Shown here: in pieces, positions 11,771-24,549 of the stretch | How positions within the stretch are numbered: the stretch's first letter is position 1 | Layout: the number at the start of each line of letters is the position of its first letter | Assembly: GCA_036768485.1 (NCBI GenBank) | Contig: JAVLUZ010000228.1 | Span: forward strand, 434,001-498,000 | Direction: 5' to 3' | DNA: 64,000 nucleotides | DNA from: Mermis nigrescens | Lineage: Eukaryota; Nematoda; Enoplea; Mermithida; Mermithidae | Translations under genes and position numbers: made by a program | Notes under the pieces: model-generated | Databases searched by the model: none | Told to the model about the DNA's origin: nothing | Seen by the model: the letters and a program-made list of their open reading frames with translations, nothing else

Positions 11771-12675
11771 TTACGCTTATCGGGTAAAATCGAACATTGT
11801 AATTAAACAAGGGCACAAAGCCCTGCCAAAGGCATACAACAACTGATGCCAATTGGCACAAACACGAATGATAAAAAACAAAGCGTACGGCGAAAAGAAG
11901 CGTGCACACTACGCAGGAAAACAGACGAGTTCTGCAGCCAAGCAGATAAAAAGGCACGTACGGAGTCTGCTCACGTACGGCAACGAAAAGAAAAAAGATA
12001 CGCTCAGCGCGGAAGCTGGCGGAGAGGCTCACAGGCTCAAAAATTGATTGTAAAATGTAAAATCTTAAAGTGCCGTCAAAACTGCGCTCGCACGCAGTTT
12101 TAACTGACGCGGAAAAAGAGGCGTAACAACACGAACCAAGAGATATGAACAGGATCTATGAATACGACAATAGGCCTATGGGCAAAAGCTTACGGTAAAG
12201 GCAGTGGCGGATCTAGGATTTCCCTAAGGGGGGGCGGTACCCCTAAGGGGAGAGCGGAACCCTGACTTGGCCGGAAAAATTAGCCGTTTTAACCCGAAAA
12301 TCGCTAAAATTCGCTTAAAAATGCTTAATTTTGCGCACTTTTTTGGGCCAATGTGGGAGGCGGCCGCCCCCCCTAAATCCGCCCCTGGGTAAAGGTATGT
12401 ACAAACGAGACAGGCACAAATATGAGACACACACATATGATCTTTTAACACACGTAAGATATGATAACACACATACCAATTCGTACTCGAGTCGCATTAA
12501 GCCCGAGTACCCATTTTCCTATCCCGGATTTTGATTGAAAATATGTGTGGGAATGGAATGAAAAATATGATAATTTTTAGGGGAAGGTGGTCCCGGGCGA
12601 CTCACTTAAGCGTTGCACTTAACGGCCGTGTACGTGCGTATGGAAATTGAGCACAAGAATGTACATCTGGGGCAA
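11771..12675 (+). repeat. Right outer inverted arm
   Basis: Reverse complement of 163-902, interrupted only by the hAT MITE at 12202-12387. Similarity stops abruptly at 12675, after ATCTGGGGCAA. Confidence 0.8.
12202..12387 (+). mobile_element. 186-bp hAT MITE, copy A
   Basis: The ends CAGTGGCGGATCTAGG and, inverted, CAGGGGCGGATTTAGG are imperfect terminal inverted repeats of hAT type. The 8-bp GGTAAAGG is duplicated at 12194-12201 and 12388-12395. The left arm of the composite holds the empty site with a single copy. A second member in opposite orientation lies at 61271-61453. It encodes nothing. Confidence 0.92.
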
Positions 12676-12756
12676 TCAATCGGTTTTTTTTCATCTGATT
12701 CAAAAAAACCCAAACCGATTTTTTTCCCAAAAAAAATTTTTCAGTGTAAAGTTTAC

Positions 12757-13085
12757 AAACATAAGTTTGGCACATACAAACGTACTACAATCAAAGGGCT
12801 ACAAACTGGCCCAAACCGAATTTATTTACACTCCACTTTCTCTGTTCAGAAGTCGGGAGAGGTCGAATAGGATAAAAATAAAGTACTTTCTAAGGGGTGG
12901 CGAACAAAAAATATGAAGTGAAGAAGTCGGGAGAGGTCAAATAGGATAAAAATAAAGTACTTTTTAAGGGGTGGCGAACAAAAATATGGACAAACACGTA
13001 TTTGTAGTTCGTAGTCTGTAGCTTTTTGTTTTTAGCAGTTTGTAGCCCTTTGATTGTAGTACGTTTGTATGTGCCAAACTTATGT
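12757..13085. repeat. Local inverted repeat enclosing a direct duplication
   Basis: The segment starting CATAAGTTTGGCACATACAA at about 12760-12806 is inverted at about 13037-13084. Between them, a 60-65 bp stretch (GAAGTCGGGAGAGGTC through GGGGTGGCGAACAAAA) occurs twice, at about 12850-12910 and 12925-12985. Confidence 0.8.
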
Positions 13086-16000
13086 TCCGCGAAATATTTG
13101 ATATGATTTACCAATTAAATACGAAAAAACCTGTTTTTTTCGCCCATTTTACACCTCAGATTCCGAACTTTACACCCCATTAACAACTCAATATAACGTT
13201 TTTAGAACGCGGCTCGCTTCGACGTGTAGCCATTAGAAGTTACTTTATTTCTATTTTATTTAATTAACCCCAACTTTTGGCACAGAAATCTCGGACAAAA
13301 TCTGTTTTTTTTTACTCATCCACTAGAGAGTAAAGTTCAAAGCCCTGGTACTAACTGCGTATTGATTGTAGAAAAGTTTGCTGGTAAGCAAAAGATAGCC
13401 CTTGATCCGAAGTACATTTCTGTCAGAAAAAATTTCCTAAAAGTATAACTGGAGTTGTTGGCAGACATAAACATGTCGAAAACTCGGTTAAAATGTGTCT
13501 TTTCGCACCCAGATTTTCGCACTCTTTACACTCCCATTCGAGAACTGAGGCGAAATTCAAAAAACGAAAAAGTGTTATCTGCAGAACCTAAATAGATATA
13601 TGAGTCAAATGAAGTACATGGTTTTGCCAAAAGAATTTGAAAAAATGAAAAAGTCAGCATTCAGAAGATTCGAACCCATCATTCTTTGTTTAATACCGCA
13701 TCCGAGAACGGAGTTGTCAATCACTGCGCCAACTCGACATATCAGCAGATTTCAGCTTGATTATCCTATTTTGAAAGATATTCATCATTCTACTGAAGTT
13801 TAAGAATAGTGCATTTATGATGATAAAAATAATTATTTATTTAAGACGAGTCAAAAACCTCTGAAATACGAAAAATCTGATCAAAAACATGCAATACGGA
13901 GTTATCTATCGGCATTAGAAAATAGATGTAGGTATAATTCAAAGTTCACCTCTTTTACCCCAACAAACACTGGCTGTAGAAAAGTTTAAAGGTCAGATTC
14001 GTTATTCTGACCTTACTGAGAACATTTAAAAAAATTCATCATCCACGACGCTCTGGGCGCAAAAATGCTTCTCGGTGTAAACTTTACACTTGTGCTAATA
14101 CCGCAATATTGGGTGTATAAAAGAAAATAAACTGTGATCTGTAACGCTAAGGTCAGGGCACCTTTTAAGCATAATTAGCATGTTCCGCCTACTTAGCGGA
14201 GTAGTTGAAGAGATATCGTTTTTCGTCTCGAACCCTTTACACTAAAACGATCACAGATCAAGAAATATTGCGTTATAAGAAAGAAAAAGAATTGATTTGA
14301 GATTTTGCAACCCTCTACATTATAGAACCGATAGGACTGCACAGAAACCAAAATTGAGTTAGATAAGCTGAAGGACACGCAAAGAGTAAAAAACGCGTAT
14401 ACTTTACACTTTTGTGCAACAACCATTGAGTGTAAAGTAATTTTAAGGTCAGATTCGTAATCTACAGCTGGGGGGGCAACATTTTTAAAAAAACATTGGC
14501 AAACCGCAGATTATTTAATTTTTTGCTTTACACTTTGCTCGCTCATTGCTAACTCAGTATTGAGTGTAAACAAAAGAAAAAAACACGGGCATCGAATTTT
14601 TTAATCATCCATCGATTAAAAAAACCGCACCTCCCAGGTGTGTGCCGTTGTTGCTGTGAGGGGGGACACAAAGTTCGCACTCGCTGTGATAAACATATAA
14701 GAAAAAGGATGGCCAAGTATATTATAGGTAGCGCTATCGCGCTATCTATTATAATAAGTTTAACATATGTATTCATTAACTGCAGTCTTTTCCATTCCAA
14801 ATGGTGTATTTCCGATTTACGGCTTATTAATGTACATGATTACAATAAAGCTGCATATCTTTGTCGACTTCTGTGCACATTAGTGTGATTGCTGGTTCAT
14901 TTTAAACCACTTTTGCTGGCAATTTACATCGATTAAACGATTGCTCTCCATGTGCAAGATTTTGTGAAACATATTATAAACACGGCTAAGAAGGATTTAA
15001 CTTTAATGCAACCCATTTTAGACAAAATTACATCTCTTCAATGATCTAAGGACACTTGAACATAATTTTTAAATCACTTTAGATTACTTTTGAGGGTTAA
15101 CAAACTCACTTAATTGATGTCTCACATATGAATCCTTGAAAATTTCTTGACTTCAGTTACATAGTCTCTGCAAGTCTATCGAATTAAGGTTAAGACGTAA
15201 TGTAAACTTTACACAAACACATAGCGTAAAGAATATTTTAGTCGGATTCGTAATTTTGATATTGCTCCGATATTATTTTCAATATTTATGGAAAAATGAG
15301 TCTCCATAATGTTTTGAAGACAAATAAACATTAGGTTTAAACCACTTTGCAATACTGCTGAGCGTAAGCAAGAGCGCCCAACTGACGTATATATTTCATT
15401 CCCTGTAAATTTTTAGATCTCAGGAAAAAAATTTTGCTTTTTGCAATGCTCTAGAACAAAGGCTAACATGCAGTGTAAAAATTACTCGGATATTATGATC
15501 AACATTCATGAAAAAATTATGTCGCTACAATGGTCTGAGGACAAATGAACAATGAATGTAAACTACTTTACAACACTGTTGGATGTAAACAAACGCGCCT
15601 ACGTGACGTCTCACATTTGATCCTTTGAAAATTTTTAGACTCCAGGGAAAAATTAGGTTTCTGGAATGCTCAAAAACCAAGATAAATACATATGTAGTGT
15701 AAACTTCATGTAAACACCTATTGTAAAGAAAATTTTGGTCAGATTCGTAATTTTGATATTGTTCCGATATTACGATTAATATTTATGAAAAAAATTAAGT
15801 CTCCATAATGTTCTATGTGCAAACTAACAATTGGTGTAAACCACTTTACAACACTGTAGAGTGTAAACATATGCGCCAGACTGGCATATCAAATTTGGTT
15901 CCTGGTCCATTTCTAGACTTGATAATCGTGTCCCTGACTCATAACCAGAGAAGCAGGCAGAAAAAACAAGACAGAAACGCATTTTAAACACCAGAATTTT

Positions 16001-17550
16001 GAATTTACACTCGCTGAATATTAATGTATAGACAATTTGCTTTGACATGCACCCGATATAAAGCACTTTATTCTTATTCTATTAGACTTATCCCGACTTC
16101 TGGACGGAGAAAGTGGAACAAAAAACGCAACAAAAACGTTTTTTCCATCATTTAGAACACTGTAAACTTTAAAATTCCGTACCGAACTCCCCATTGAGTT
16201 TAAAGAAATTCGGTTTGGTACAATTTGTAGCCAAAATTCTCTTGCAAAAATTATTTGGTATGATTTATTAATCAAAATTCGGAAAAAACCTGTTTTTTCG
16301 CCCATTTTTTACCTCTAATTTCGAACTTAACACCCCCATAAATAACTCAATATTGCGTTTTTTGAATGCGGTTTGCTGCGATGTGTAGCCCCTGAGAGGC
16401 ACTTTATTACTGCTGTATTAAATTCACCCTTACTCATAAGCGGGAAAATTTGGCAGAGAAATCTTAGTTAAAATCCGTTTTTTTTACACCATCCACTAGA
16501 GTGTAAACTTTAAACCCCAGGATCTAACTCACCATTAAGCATAGAAGACTTTGCTTATATACAGAATGTAGCCCTTGATCCGCTCTACATTTCTGTCAAA
16601 AAACATTTCGAAAAACTCATAACCGGACTTAGTATCGGACATAAGCAGGTTGAAAACTCGACCAAAAAGTGCTTTTTTACCCCCAGAGTTTCGCACTCTT
16701 TACACTGCCATTCGATAACTAATGCGAATTTCTAAAAACAAAAGAAGTGCCATCTGTAGAATTCATCCCTCTATTATCCTATGCCGTTCAATTTTTCGAG
16801 TCATCAATACTCAGTTGTCCATATGCCGCATTATAAATGTCCCAAAATTTGTCCCATGTTATAATGTTACACAAAAACTTTACACCTTCTTTACACAGTC
16901 AGTTTTGCGTTTCAAGAAAAACAAAAAAACAAGGGCAGCGAATTTTTTTATTTTCTTTCTTTTAAAAAAAACCGCACCTTCCAGAAGTGTCCCGTTATAG
17001 CTGTAGGGGGGTGCACAGGTGTTAGAGGTACCCAAGTATATTATAGGTACGCGCTAACAATAAACCGCCTCTAAATTCGAGAATATTACTTTAAAAAAAA
17101 ATTAAAAAAGTCTCCCCTAGATTTTTTAACCGTCTACATTTTGAAACCAATCAGACTGCATAGAATGTAAAACTTAGTTAGATATGCTTGGCCACATGAA
17201 AACTGTAAAAAAACCGTCTAATTTACACTCCTGTGCAACAACCGATGAGTGTAAAGAAATTTTAAGACCAGATTCGTAACCTACTAATTAGGGGAAACAT
17301 TCTTTTAAAAAAATTGGCCCTCCGCAAATTATTTGAATTTTTGGTGTAAACTTTACACACTCACGACGCGCTCGGTGTTGAGTGTAAACAAGAAAAAAAA
17401 TGGGGGCACTAAGTTTTTTTATTATCTACCATTTAAAAAAAACCGCACCCCTCAGATGTGTGCCGTTATAGCTGTGAGGGGGGACACAAATTTCGCACTC
17501 GCTGTGAAAAACATATAAGAAAAAAGGGTGGCCTGGCCAAGTATATTATA

Positions 17551-17570
17551 GGTAGCGCTATCGCGCTACC
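17551..17570 (+). other. Perfect 8-bp stem hairpin at repeat end
   Basis: GGTAGCGC, loop TATC, GCGCTACC. A copy with one stem mismatch lies at 14727-14746. It resembles the subterminal hairpin of Helitron 3' ends, but the terminal CTRR is not visible, partly because the assembly gap starts five bases later. Confidence 0.6.
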
Positions 17571-17575
17571 TATGA

Positions 17576-17580
17576 NNNNN
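17576..17580. other. Assembly gap (5 N)
   Basis: Five undetermined bases. The true gap size is unknown; it directly follows the hairpin at 17551-17570. Confidence 1.
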
Positions 17581-18891
17581 TGTATACTAGCTTTGGCCAG
17601 CAGCTATACTTTAGTTGTGTGCTATAATATAATTTGTAGTACTTCTTATGAAAGCTCAATGAATGACAATTATTTATTGTCCATAATTTTTCTATAAGTA
17701 TCAATGGATCGAAAGCTATAGGCATAAATGCATCAAATTTTCCAGTTTGTGTGAAAACGGCGTGTGTCATTTTTGGGATACCGTAGCTCACATTTATAAC
17801 GCTGATACGGTTTTTTACATTTGTTGCATGGGCAATTTATTTTTGCATTGAATAAAAAGGAAGATGATCAAAAAATATTGATTATTAAAGAAGTTATACA
17901 GAAACATGTCAGGGTAGTGAATTTCAGGATTTTGGGCATACCGTATAGGTATAAATAGTGCTAAATCTTTCTGAGCAGCTTTACATTACTGATTTATTGC
18001 CAACTTCCCTCAAAATTTGAGCGAAATCGGTGACTATCGATCGACCCGATCGGGCAACCCTTAAGTGCAGTCGCTAATACGCAAAATCGTATTACGGCAG
18101 GCTACCACCACTCTTTAAAAACAAGAAAACGACTGTAACAAAGCTGCGGACGATTAATTGGGTGAATTAATACAAAAAAACATTAACAACCGTCAAAAAT
18201 AAGAATATTGCAGGTTTTACCGCTTGTACAAATAAGCTATATATTTTGCTTTACTGTTCATAAGCCAAAACAACGCAGGGTTCGTCAAGTTGGGGGCTTC
18301 CCTCTCTATGTTTGGGTTTTTTTGGCCGTTGAAGGCGTTTTTCAGCGGCACTGGCTATTGGCGCAGCCGTTAGTCTATTCGCCCGGACATCTACAGTAAA
18401 TTATCACTTTTTTCGCGCAAACTATATAACTTGCATACAAGAACTAAAATGAGTAGGTATGTGATAAAATCTGTGAACGTAACAATGTTCTTTTGTTTTT
18501 TGCAGAAGACTTATTACTGGAATAGGTTTTGACTGCACAAACGGCTTCTTCAATTATGCTTTCGTAACAGCTGGTTGCTTTGAATACTTCGTATTGAGGT
18601 TTAATATAACTTCTTTTATTATGTGAAGCATCTGACAGACTGTCATACTAGACTAACCCGTTAATGTACGGCTACAGTAATAAGCGGTAAAGCGAAAATC
18701 GGCCGTTTAGAATGGAACAGACTATTGCATAAAATTGAATACGCATGTTGCATATCCTATGTTTTGTGCAGCACTGACTGCAGTTTTTAGACACTGGGCA
18801 AGCCTGCATTTAAACGCTTTGCAGAAGCGGAGATACAGTAAATAGTACATCATTGCATTGCTTTGATGTGTTTGCTACAGTGAGAAGATAA
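17581..18891. other. Intergenic, no gene seen
   Basis: AT-rich with only short frames. On the minus strand, about 18325-18400 resembles 34463-34545, including TTTACTGTAGATGT and GCCAATAGCCAGTGCC. Confidence 0.5.
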
Positions 18892-19889
18892 TGTAAATAC
18901 ATGGCCGCCCTATGTCTACAACGAATCAACATAGGACATGTGTATTTGCCTTCGAGACAGCGCTGGTCCCGATCGCTTAGCCTGGGATCGCTTCGGTCTT
19001 TGGACCCTTACAGACCTTACGGCTTCGATCCCCTCGGTCCTAATATTGCTGACCGCTTCTGGTCGGGTGATCTCAGCAGCTACGCCCTAAGACCTAAGGC
19101 TACATACCTAAATCTCGGAATTGCCGCGGAGGTCAGTTGACCTATCTCAAGCTCAAGTTGATTATTTAGCTTATTTTTCTAGGTTCGATTCGATCAGAAA
19201 TGTTTTTGGTTCCTAATGTTCGTAGCACAATGAAATTTGAAAACAACACCAACGAGCTCTGTACTGATCAATCATCATTAGAGATTAAATAATATTTTTG
19301 ACCAATTTTAGGTTTGAAAAAGAATTAAGACTTTTGAACGAAATAAGTAATCATAAGGAATTTTCCTATCCTTCCACACAGAGTCCCGAAATCTTCGACG
19401 TTGGGAAGCTCCGACCTTACCCTCAGTATATCCGAAACCCCTGGGTAGGTTTTCTAATTTATTTCGAACACTAAATACACGGCCTAGCTGCCGGGACAAC
19501 AAATTACGCAAAAGAAAAAGAAAACGTACTCCACTGTACAAGCGTACGACTGCCAACAAGACTAACTACGATAGCCTCATGGGACCATTACAGTAAAAGA
19601 AACAAACGTCAAAATAATATAATACTGGAATACTTTTATCTCAGATCGAATGTTCTCGATTACGATAAGCGGTTATGCATAAAATAATTACTATTATCAT
19701 ATACTTAACTCTATGTTACCGGACAAGTATCTTATTGTTTTTTAATATTGAAAATTAGGGAAAAGGTGGGAAGACCGACGGCATAGCCCACAGTGCACTA
19801 TCGTAGATAGCTACTAGTATTGACTACGTAAGTGGCTACGCCGAACTGCTAAGGCAAGTTCGCCAAAACGTGTAACTCTCGTAGTTACA
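18892..19889 (-). mobile_element. Solo LTR, reverse orientation
   Basis: The reverse complement matches both LTRs of the element at 19910-33942, from TGTAACTACGAGAGTTACA at its 5' end (19889) to a TACA-like end at 18892. ATAA occurs immediately outside both ends (18888-18891 and 19890-19893), a plausible 4-bp target duplication as in Ty3/gypsy elements. No internal sequence is attached, so recombination between LTRs probably removed it. Confidence 0.75.
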
Positions 19890-19909
19890 ATAAGTTGACA
19901 TCAGCTATA

Positions 19910-20885
19910 TGTAACTGCGAGAGTTGACACGAGCGAGCAGTGCCTTGGCGGACTGCGATAGCCCAACAATACATAGCCAATACTAGTAGCTGTCTATGAC
20001 GGTGCACTGTGGGCTATGCCTTCGGTCTTCCCATTATTTCCCAAATTTTCAATAATAAAAAACATTTAGATGCTTGTCATTCGTAGAGTTAAGTGTAATT
20101 AAACAGTAATTGTTGTCATAAAACTACGTGAATCGAGAACATTCGATCTGGATGCAGTATTATGTTTAATTGATCGTTGTTTTATTTTACTGTAGGGACC
20201 CCTTGAGACCAGTAATAGAGGCTCGTATTTGGAGTCTGGCGTTTTTTGCGTTTGCTACGTTTGCACCCGGCCCGTGCGTGTACATATTCCGTGCGTTCAC
20301 GTTTTTCTTTTTGTTGAACTTGACTATAGGCCGCGTGTTCTTTGTCGAATAAAAATATAGAAAACCAACCAAGTGGTTTTGGTTATACCGAGGGTTAGGT
20401 CGGCCATCATCCTTTTCGTCGAGGATTTCCCGCCCGTTTAGTGGACTGATAGGTAAATTCAGCGTGGTAGCTTATTTTATTCAAAAATCATATTTTATTT
20501 CTCGGCAAAATTGATCAGTATTAGCTAGTCTTTAGGGATGATTGATTAAACTCGAACTTCGATTGTTGATATTTAATTATTCAACGTGCTACACACAAGA
20601 ATGGAACCAAAAACATTTCTGATCAGTGGTGAAAATCAGTTAAATAAACGAGCTTGAATAACCGTAACATTCAAGTAGGTAGCCTTAGGTCTTAGGGTAT
20701 CACAAACTAACTTGGCCAGCAATGGTAGGACTGAGGGATTAGCGGTAAGGGTAAAGTCAAGCCTTGAGCAAGTCGGGGCCAGCACCTAACACAGACTTAA
20801 GTACCTACGTACCTAGGTAAATCTGAAGGCAAATGTTGGCGCCAACGGCTTGTCACTATTGTAGGTACAGGACGCTCACATTACA
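19910..20885 (+). repeat. 5' LTR
   Basis: 976 bp, TGTAACTGCG to CACATTACA. It aligns with 32900-33942 with many small gaps and substitutions, so the element is old. The block CTGTGGGCTATGCCTTCGGT is one of the best conserved. Confidence 0.85.
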
Positions 20886-20905
20886 CAATGGAGCGATTCC
20901 CTCGC
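20886..20905 (+). other. Candidate primer binding site
   Basis: Immediately after the 5' LTR comes CAATGGAGCGATTCCC, with TGG at 20889. This is where a tRNA-complementary primer site is expected; I cannot assign the tRNA. Confidence 0.35.
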
Positions 20906-21479
20906 TGAGGCTGCTAGCTACAGCCCGAGCTGATCAATCATCGTAAAATTATTTTTCGGTCCAAAAATTTATCATTTTGACATCTAAGAATGTGTATTTG
21001 AACCTTTTGTTGTTGTATCGACCGCGTTGTGGCAGTGCGCAATTTAAGTAAGCGTCCGTGGTAAAGATTTTGTATGGCCATGGTAAGTATCGTTATTTTC
21101 TATTTCCGTCAAAATTTTTGCTCGGCAAGAAGGCGAAAACCTGGCTGCATTTTTCTATAAACGTCGACCCACAGGCGACGATTTATCATTTTTCTCTCTT
21201 GACGACGAAATTCCGTGTTGGGATTCACACTGCATTTTTCTAACCACGTGCACAATCTGCGCCTTAGGCCTAGTCCTATCTGTTCTCGTTCATTGTGATA
21301 ATTTATATCTTACTTCAAGTAAGGAAATTACTATTCGCGTGGAAAAACCTGTTTTTCGGATCGACAAAGGCCTAATTCGAAACGGCTTGTTTTGGAAAAA
21401 TTTGACGCGCTGAAATTTATTTTTTAAAGGCACATTTTTCGGCATTTTTGACACGAAAATGGCGGGAAAAGTTTTGCGG

Positions 21480-24120
21480 ATTTTTACGCCGTGATGAAAA
21501 AACCTTCTACACCACCTGTTTCAGCTCGCCAATTACCTACTGCGCCTGTTGACTCTAATGACGCATGGCAATTCTCGTGTGAAAGCAATTTCTGAGAGGC
21601 GTAACGACTAAGGCGAATAATGATAAATTACCAGCGTCCATTTCATGCGCGTGATAATACTACAGTCAGGCAATTATCATTAAGTACCATGCGATCTCGC
21701 ATTAATCAATTTTTGCTAACTGAATCGGATCCTAATAATACGATGATTCATCAAGTCACACAATGATCGATAATGCGACTACCATTAACATGGCAAATAA
21801 TCCTGGAAACCGGTTTGCGACAGCGTAAATCCCGATTCTGGCGTGAAAGTATTAATGATGCAACGCTGCATTGACAAGAACATGCTAATGCTAATGCGAC
21901 TAATGATCTTCTTTTGAAAGCTCTACAAGCTATTCATTTGCAAAATTTCGGATCTTTCTTACACGCTTTGAACAAGATAAAAAAAGACAAATGCGGATGA
22001 AATGCGCAAGCTGCGTTTGGAGCCAGCACTATGCTTAAACCCCAACCAGTTCTGAATCGCATAAGTAATCCATCTGAACGTTAACCACTCAATTTGATAG
22101 CGCAAATTTTTTCTGAATTTAATGCTGACACGATATTAGCAAAATGTATGGGTAAATATATAATTGTATACTGTAACCAAATCCAAATTAGCTCACCTTC
22201 GGAAACCGTTCCTGAAATATAACTCAAAGTTATACAAATCAACTTTGCAATGTCTGTTGTCACAGAATCCTTTAAACACGGGTTTGTAGTGCAAAACTTG
22301 GTTTTCGACTTCTTCCTACGATTGTGCAGCCGTCGGTATCGTTTTGCAGCGTGTGATCTCGACCTTAGCTACCTTTAAATCGTAATGCACTTTCTTTTTT
22401 GTACTAGCTCTTCTACTACGAACCCGCAGCAGCAAGTGAATCCTCATCCGCTGCAATATTTTCCACCTCAAGACAAAAATTTACCTAGTAGCTATGTACC
22501 TAATCCCATAAATGTGGAAATACCATTTAATAACTTAATATTTTACATTCTTCCAATATCAGAGGCCACAACCTGTTGAGATAAATCTATCTGGCATTAA
22601 CACCGAATCTGCACCTCCGCTGAATTTATTACTAGTAGGAAAAAACATGTCAAATTTTCTGACGACAGCTCATCAAATAGTTATGATCACCCGCGCATTG
22701 TCATTGCGTCGCTAAAAATCTGATGCGCAGGCAGCGTCATAGGCGCCAGGTTCTTCATCTGAAAGCTCGCGTGGTGATTCACGATCTTGCTGAATTCCTT
22801 GAATCGCAGTTGACTTTGCAGCATTCTGGGCACACCGTGCTAATAAAGGCATGATGGCGATAAATCGGATGAAAGCATATTTTGCGGAATTTGAATCGCT
22901 TGCCAATACCTATGATATTGACAAAGCTGATCGTTTAAAATTCGCAACTGGATTTCTTGATCCCTATGCTATGCGTTTATACCGTTCGTTACCTGCTGAT
23001 ATACAACAATCTTATTCGAAAATGAAACAGCGCTAATAACCAAATTTTGTCAATGGACACCGTGCGCTCTTTAATCGTTTTTGAATCATAAAAGCAGCAA
23101 CCTAACGAATCGGTTAAAGCTTTCTATTATCTCTCGCTTCGCAAAGAGTTAATTAAATCTGATAATTATCTTGAAGTTGGGTTATCATTTCAAGCCAGCA
23201 GTAAAATAATTGAAAGTTTATTACCACAAATTCAGAAGAGCCTTTATAAAACCCACAAACATCTTTAATGAATTTGCAGGATATTAAATTACTGATTTGC
23301 TAATAAATTCGAGGATAAAAGGCAGTAACACCTTACGTATCGGTAACAGCCATCGTAAACTGGCGCAGTACCTAAAGATATATATCAACAAAATGATTCA
23401 AATCGTTACGTACTGGAAGTGTTCACCGCTCATCAACGTGCTGAAACCAAATTAACATAGCCAAATATTACCTGCACATAGGCTTCAGGTCACATTTACG
23501 AGGACTGTTACGCGTCAGAGGCAGAAGCGTCAGCAAACACCAATTTTAATAATCAAGCTGATGAATATAGTGCTGGTGCTGTCCCTGTAGCCAATTGCGT
23601 TAACACTGCGCAGAAATTGAAATTGCAAACCATCGTTCAAATTCGCAAAGTAGACATCGATCTCCGAAATCCGTATCGTCACTCACGATCAAGGCATGAT
23701 ATCCTGATACTACAGCATGGTACTGAATCAAAACAAGGCACGATCAATTTCAATGATCATAACAATAATGCTGGTCACATTGACTATCAAAATTCAACGT
23801 TACGATAATCGTTATAATAATCAACCGCATGACAAAATACCTTTGTGCAATTCCCAATGAACAGCGTGGTATATACTATAACTCAAACTACCGCAACGAC
23901 AACAATTTTAATCATCCTTGTCTCCACTTGCTGGATAACCTATACATGAATGTGCCCCCACCGCAGCCAAACCCTTACATCTCTTCATGATGTAAACTTC
24001 GGTTACTGCGAAAGGGCCAGAATCTAGCGCAATCCTAACTTATCCAATGGCTACTGAATTTCTCGAAGAGTACGAACGTTTACAACGTCGTCTCGCAACT
24101 TATGAAAAAATTAACCTACC
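21480..24120 (+). pseudogene. gag: gag remnant
   Basis: Broken coding sequence between the 5' LTR and the protease. The clearest piece is 22851-23036, containing RMKAYFAEFESLANTYDID and PYAMRLYRSLPADIQQS, which resembles the capsid helical region of LTR-retrotransposon Gag. An earlier open piece, near 21890-22010, reads NDLLLKALQAIHLQNFGSF. Stops and frame changes are frequent; I see no intact zinc knuckle. The protein would have formed the particle core. Confidence 0.55.
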
Positions 24121-24129
24121 TGCATCTAA

Positions 24130-24480
24130 GACACCCAGTCCTAACATTCCTATTGTAACAGCCATGCTGGGACAAATTTACCCACCATTCTCGTTAAAGT
24201 TCATGGCGTTGACGTACCTGCTTTGATAGATACAGGTTCACAGGTCACTATGATGACCACGTCAGCATTTTTACGTCTTGGACAACTTCACACTAAACAG
24301 ATATATACTAAGTCGTACATGGTGTGGTGAGGAAATGCACTGCTAGTTCATTATAAAGTAAACATGACTCTAACCATCACGGAACAATCTATCCCACCCT
24401 GGGCATCTGCCATTGATCACTGCCGGAAGACATGCTCTTAGGATATGATTTTTGTGAATCCGCACTCATGTGAGTTAGTC
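24130..24480 (+). pseudogene. pr: Retroviral-type aspartic protease remnant
   Basis: The frame near 24195-24275 reads VHGVDVPALIDTGSQVTMM, with the catalytic DTGS (Asp codon 24229-24231) in the usual hydrophobic context. The second half is frameshifted and contains stops. It would have processed the Gag-Pol polyprotein. Confidence 0.75.
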
Positions 24481-24549
24481 TATTAGGCATTAACATAAAC
24501 GGCATAAAGATTAATTTGCTCTCCTTCTCACGAAAAATTTTGAGCTTTC

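Larger units (their letters stand above)
163..12675. mobile_element. 12.5-kb composite with long inverted arms
   Basis: The reverse complement of 163-902 matches 11771-12675, and the reverse complement of about 2731-3714 matches about 9894-10891. The arms are therefore collinear inverted repeats of roughly 1.7-1.9 kb once later insertions are removed. The outer limits are where similarity ends, at TTGCCCCAGATGTAC on the left and its complement on the right; I see no convincing target-site duplication there. The interior holds two direct copies of a palindromic 0.78-kb element, a third partial copy, another arm fragment (4916-5420), and a PIF/Harbinger element. It could be a giant foldback-type element or an inverted segmental duplication of a repeat-rich segment. 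No intact transposase is visible. Confidence 0.65.
12676..17575 (+). repeat. Cluster of GTGTAAA-family repeat copies
   Basis: Repeated blocks recur at roughly 13085-13560, 14000-14750, 15190-15900 and 16240-17575. They share the CCGCGAAATATTTGA block, the GACGTGTAGCC block, TCAGATTCGTAAT, and many copies of the near-palindrome GTGTAAA-TTTACAC. Two segments end with GGGGGGACACAAA, TTCGCACTCGCTGTG and AAGTATATTATAGGTAGCGC (near 14735 and 17560). Only short scattered frames are present, so I call no genes. The family looks non-autonomous; its class is unclear. Confidence 0.65.
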
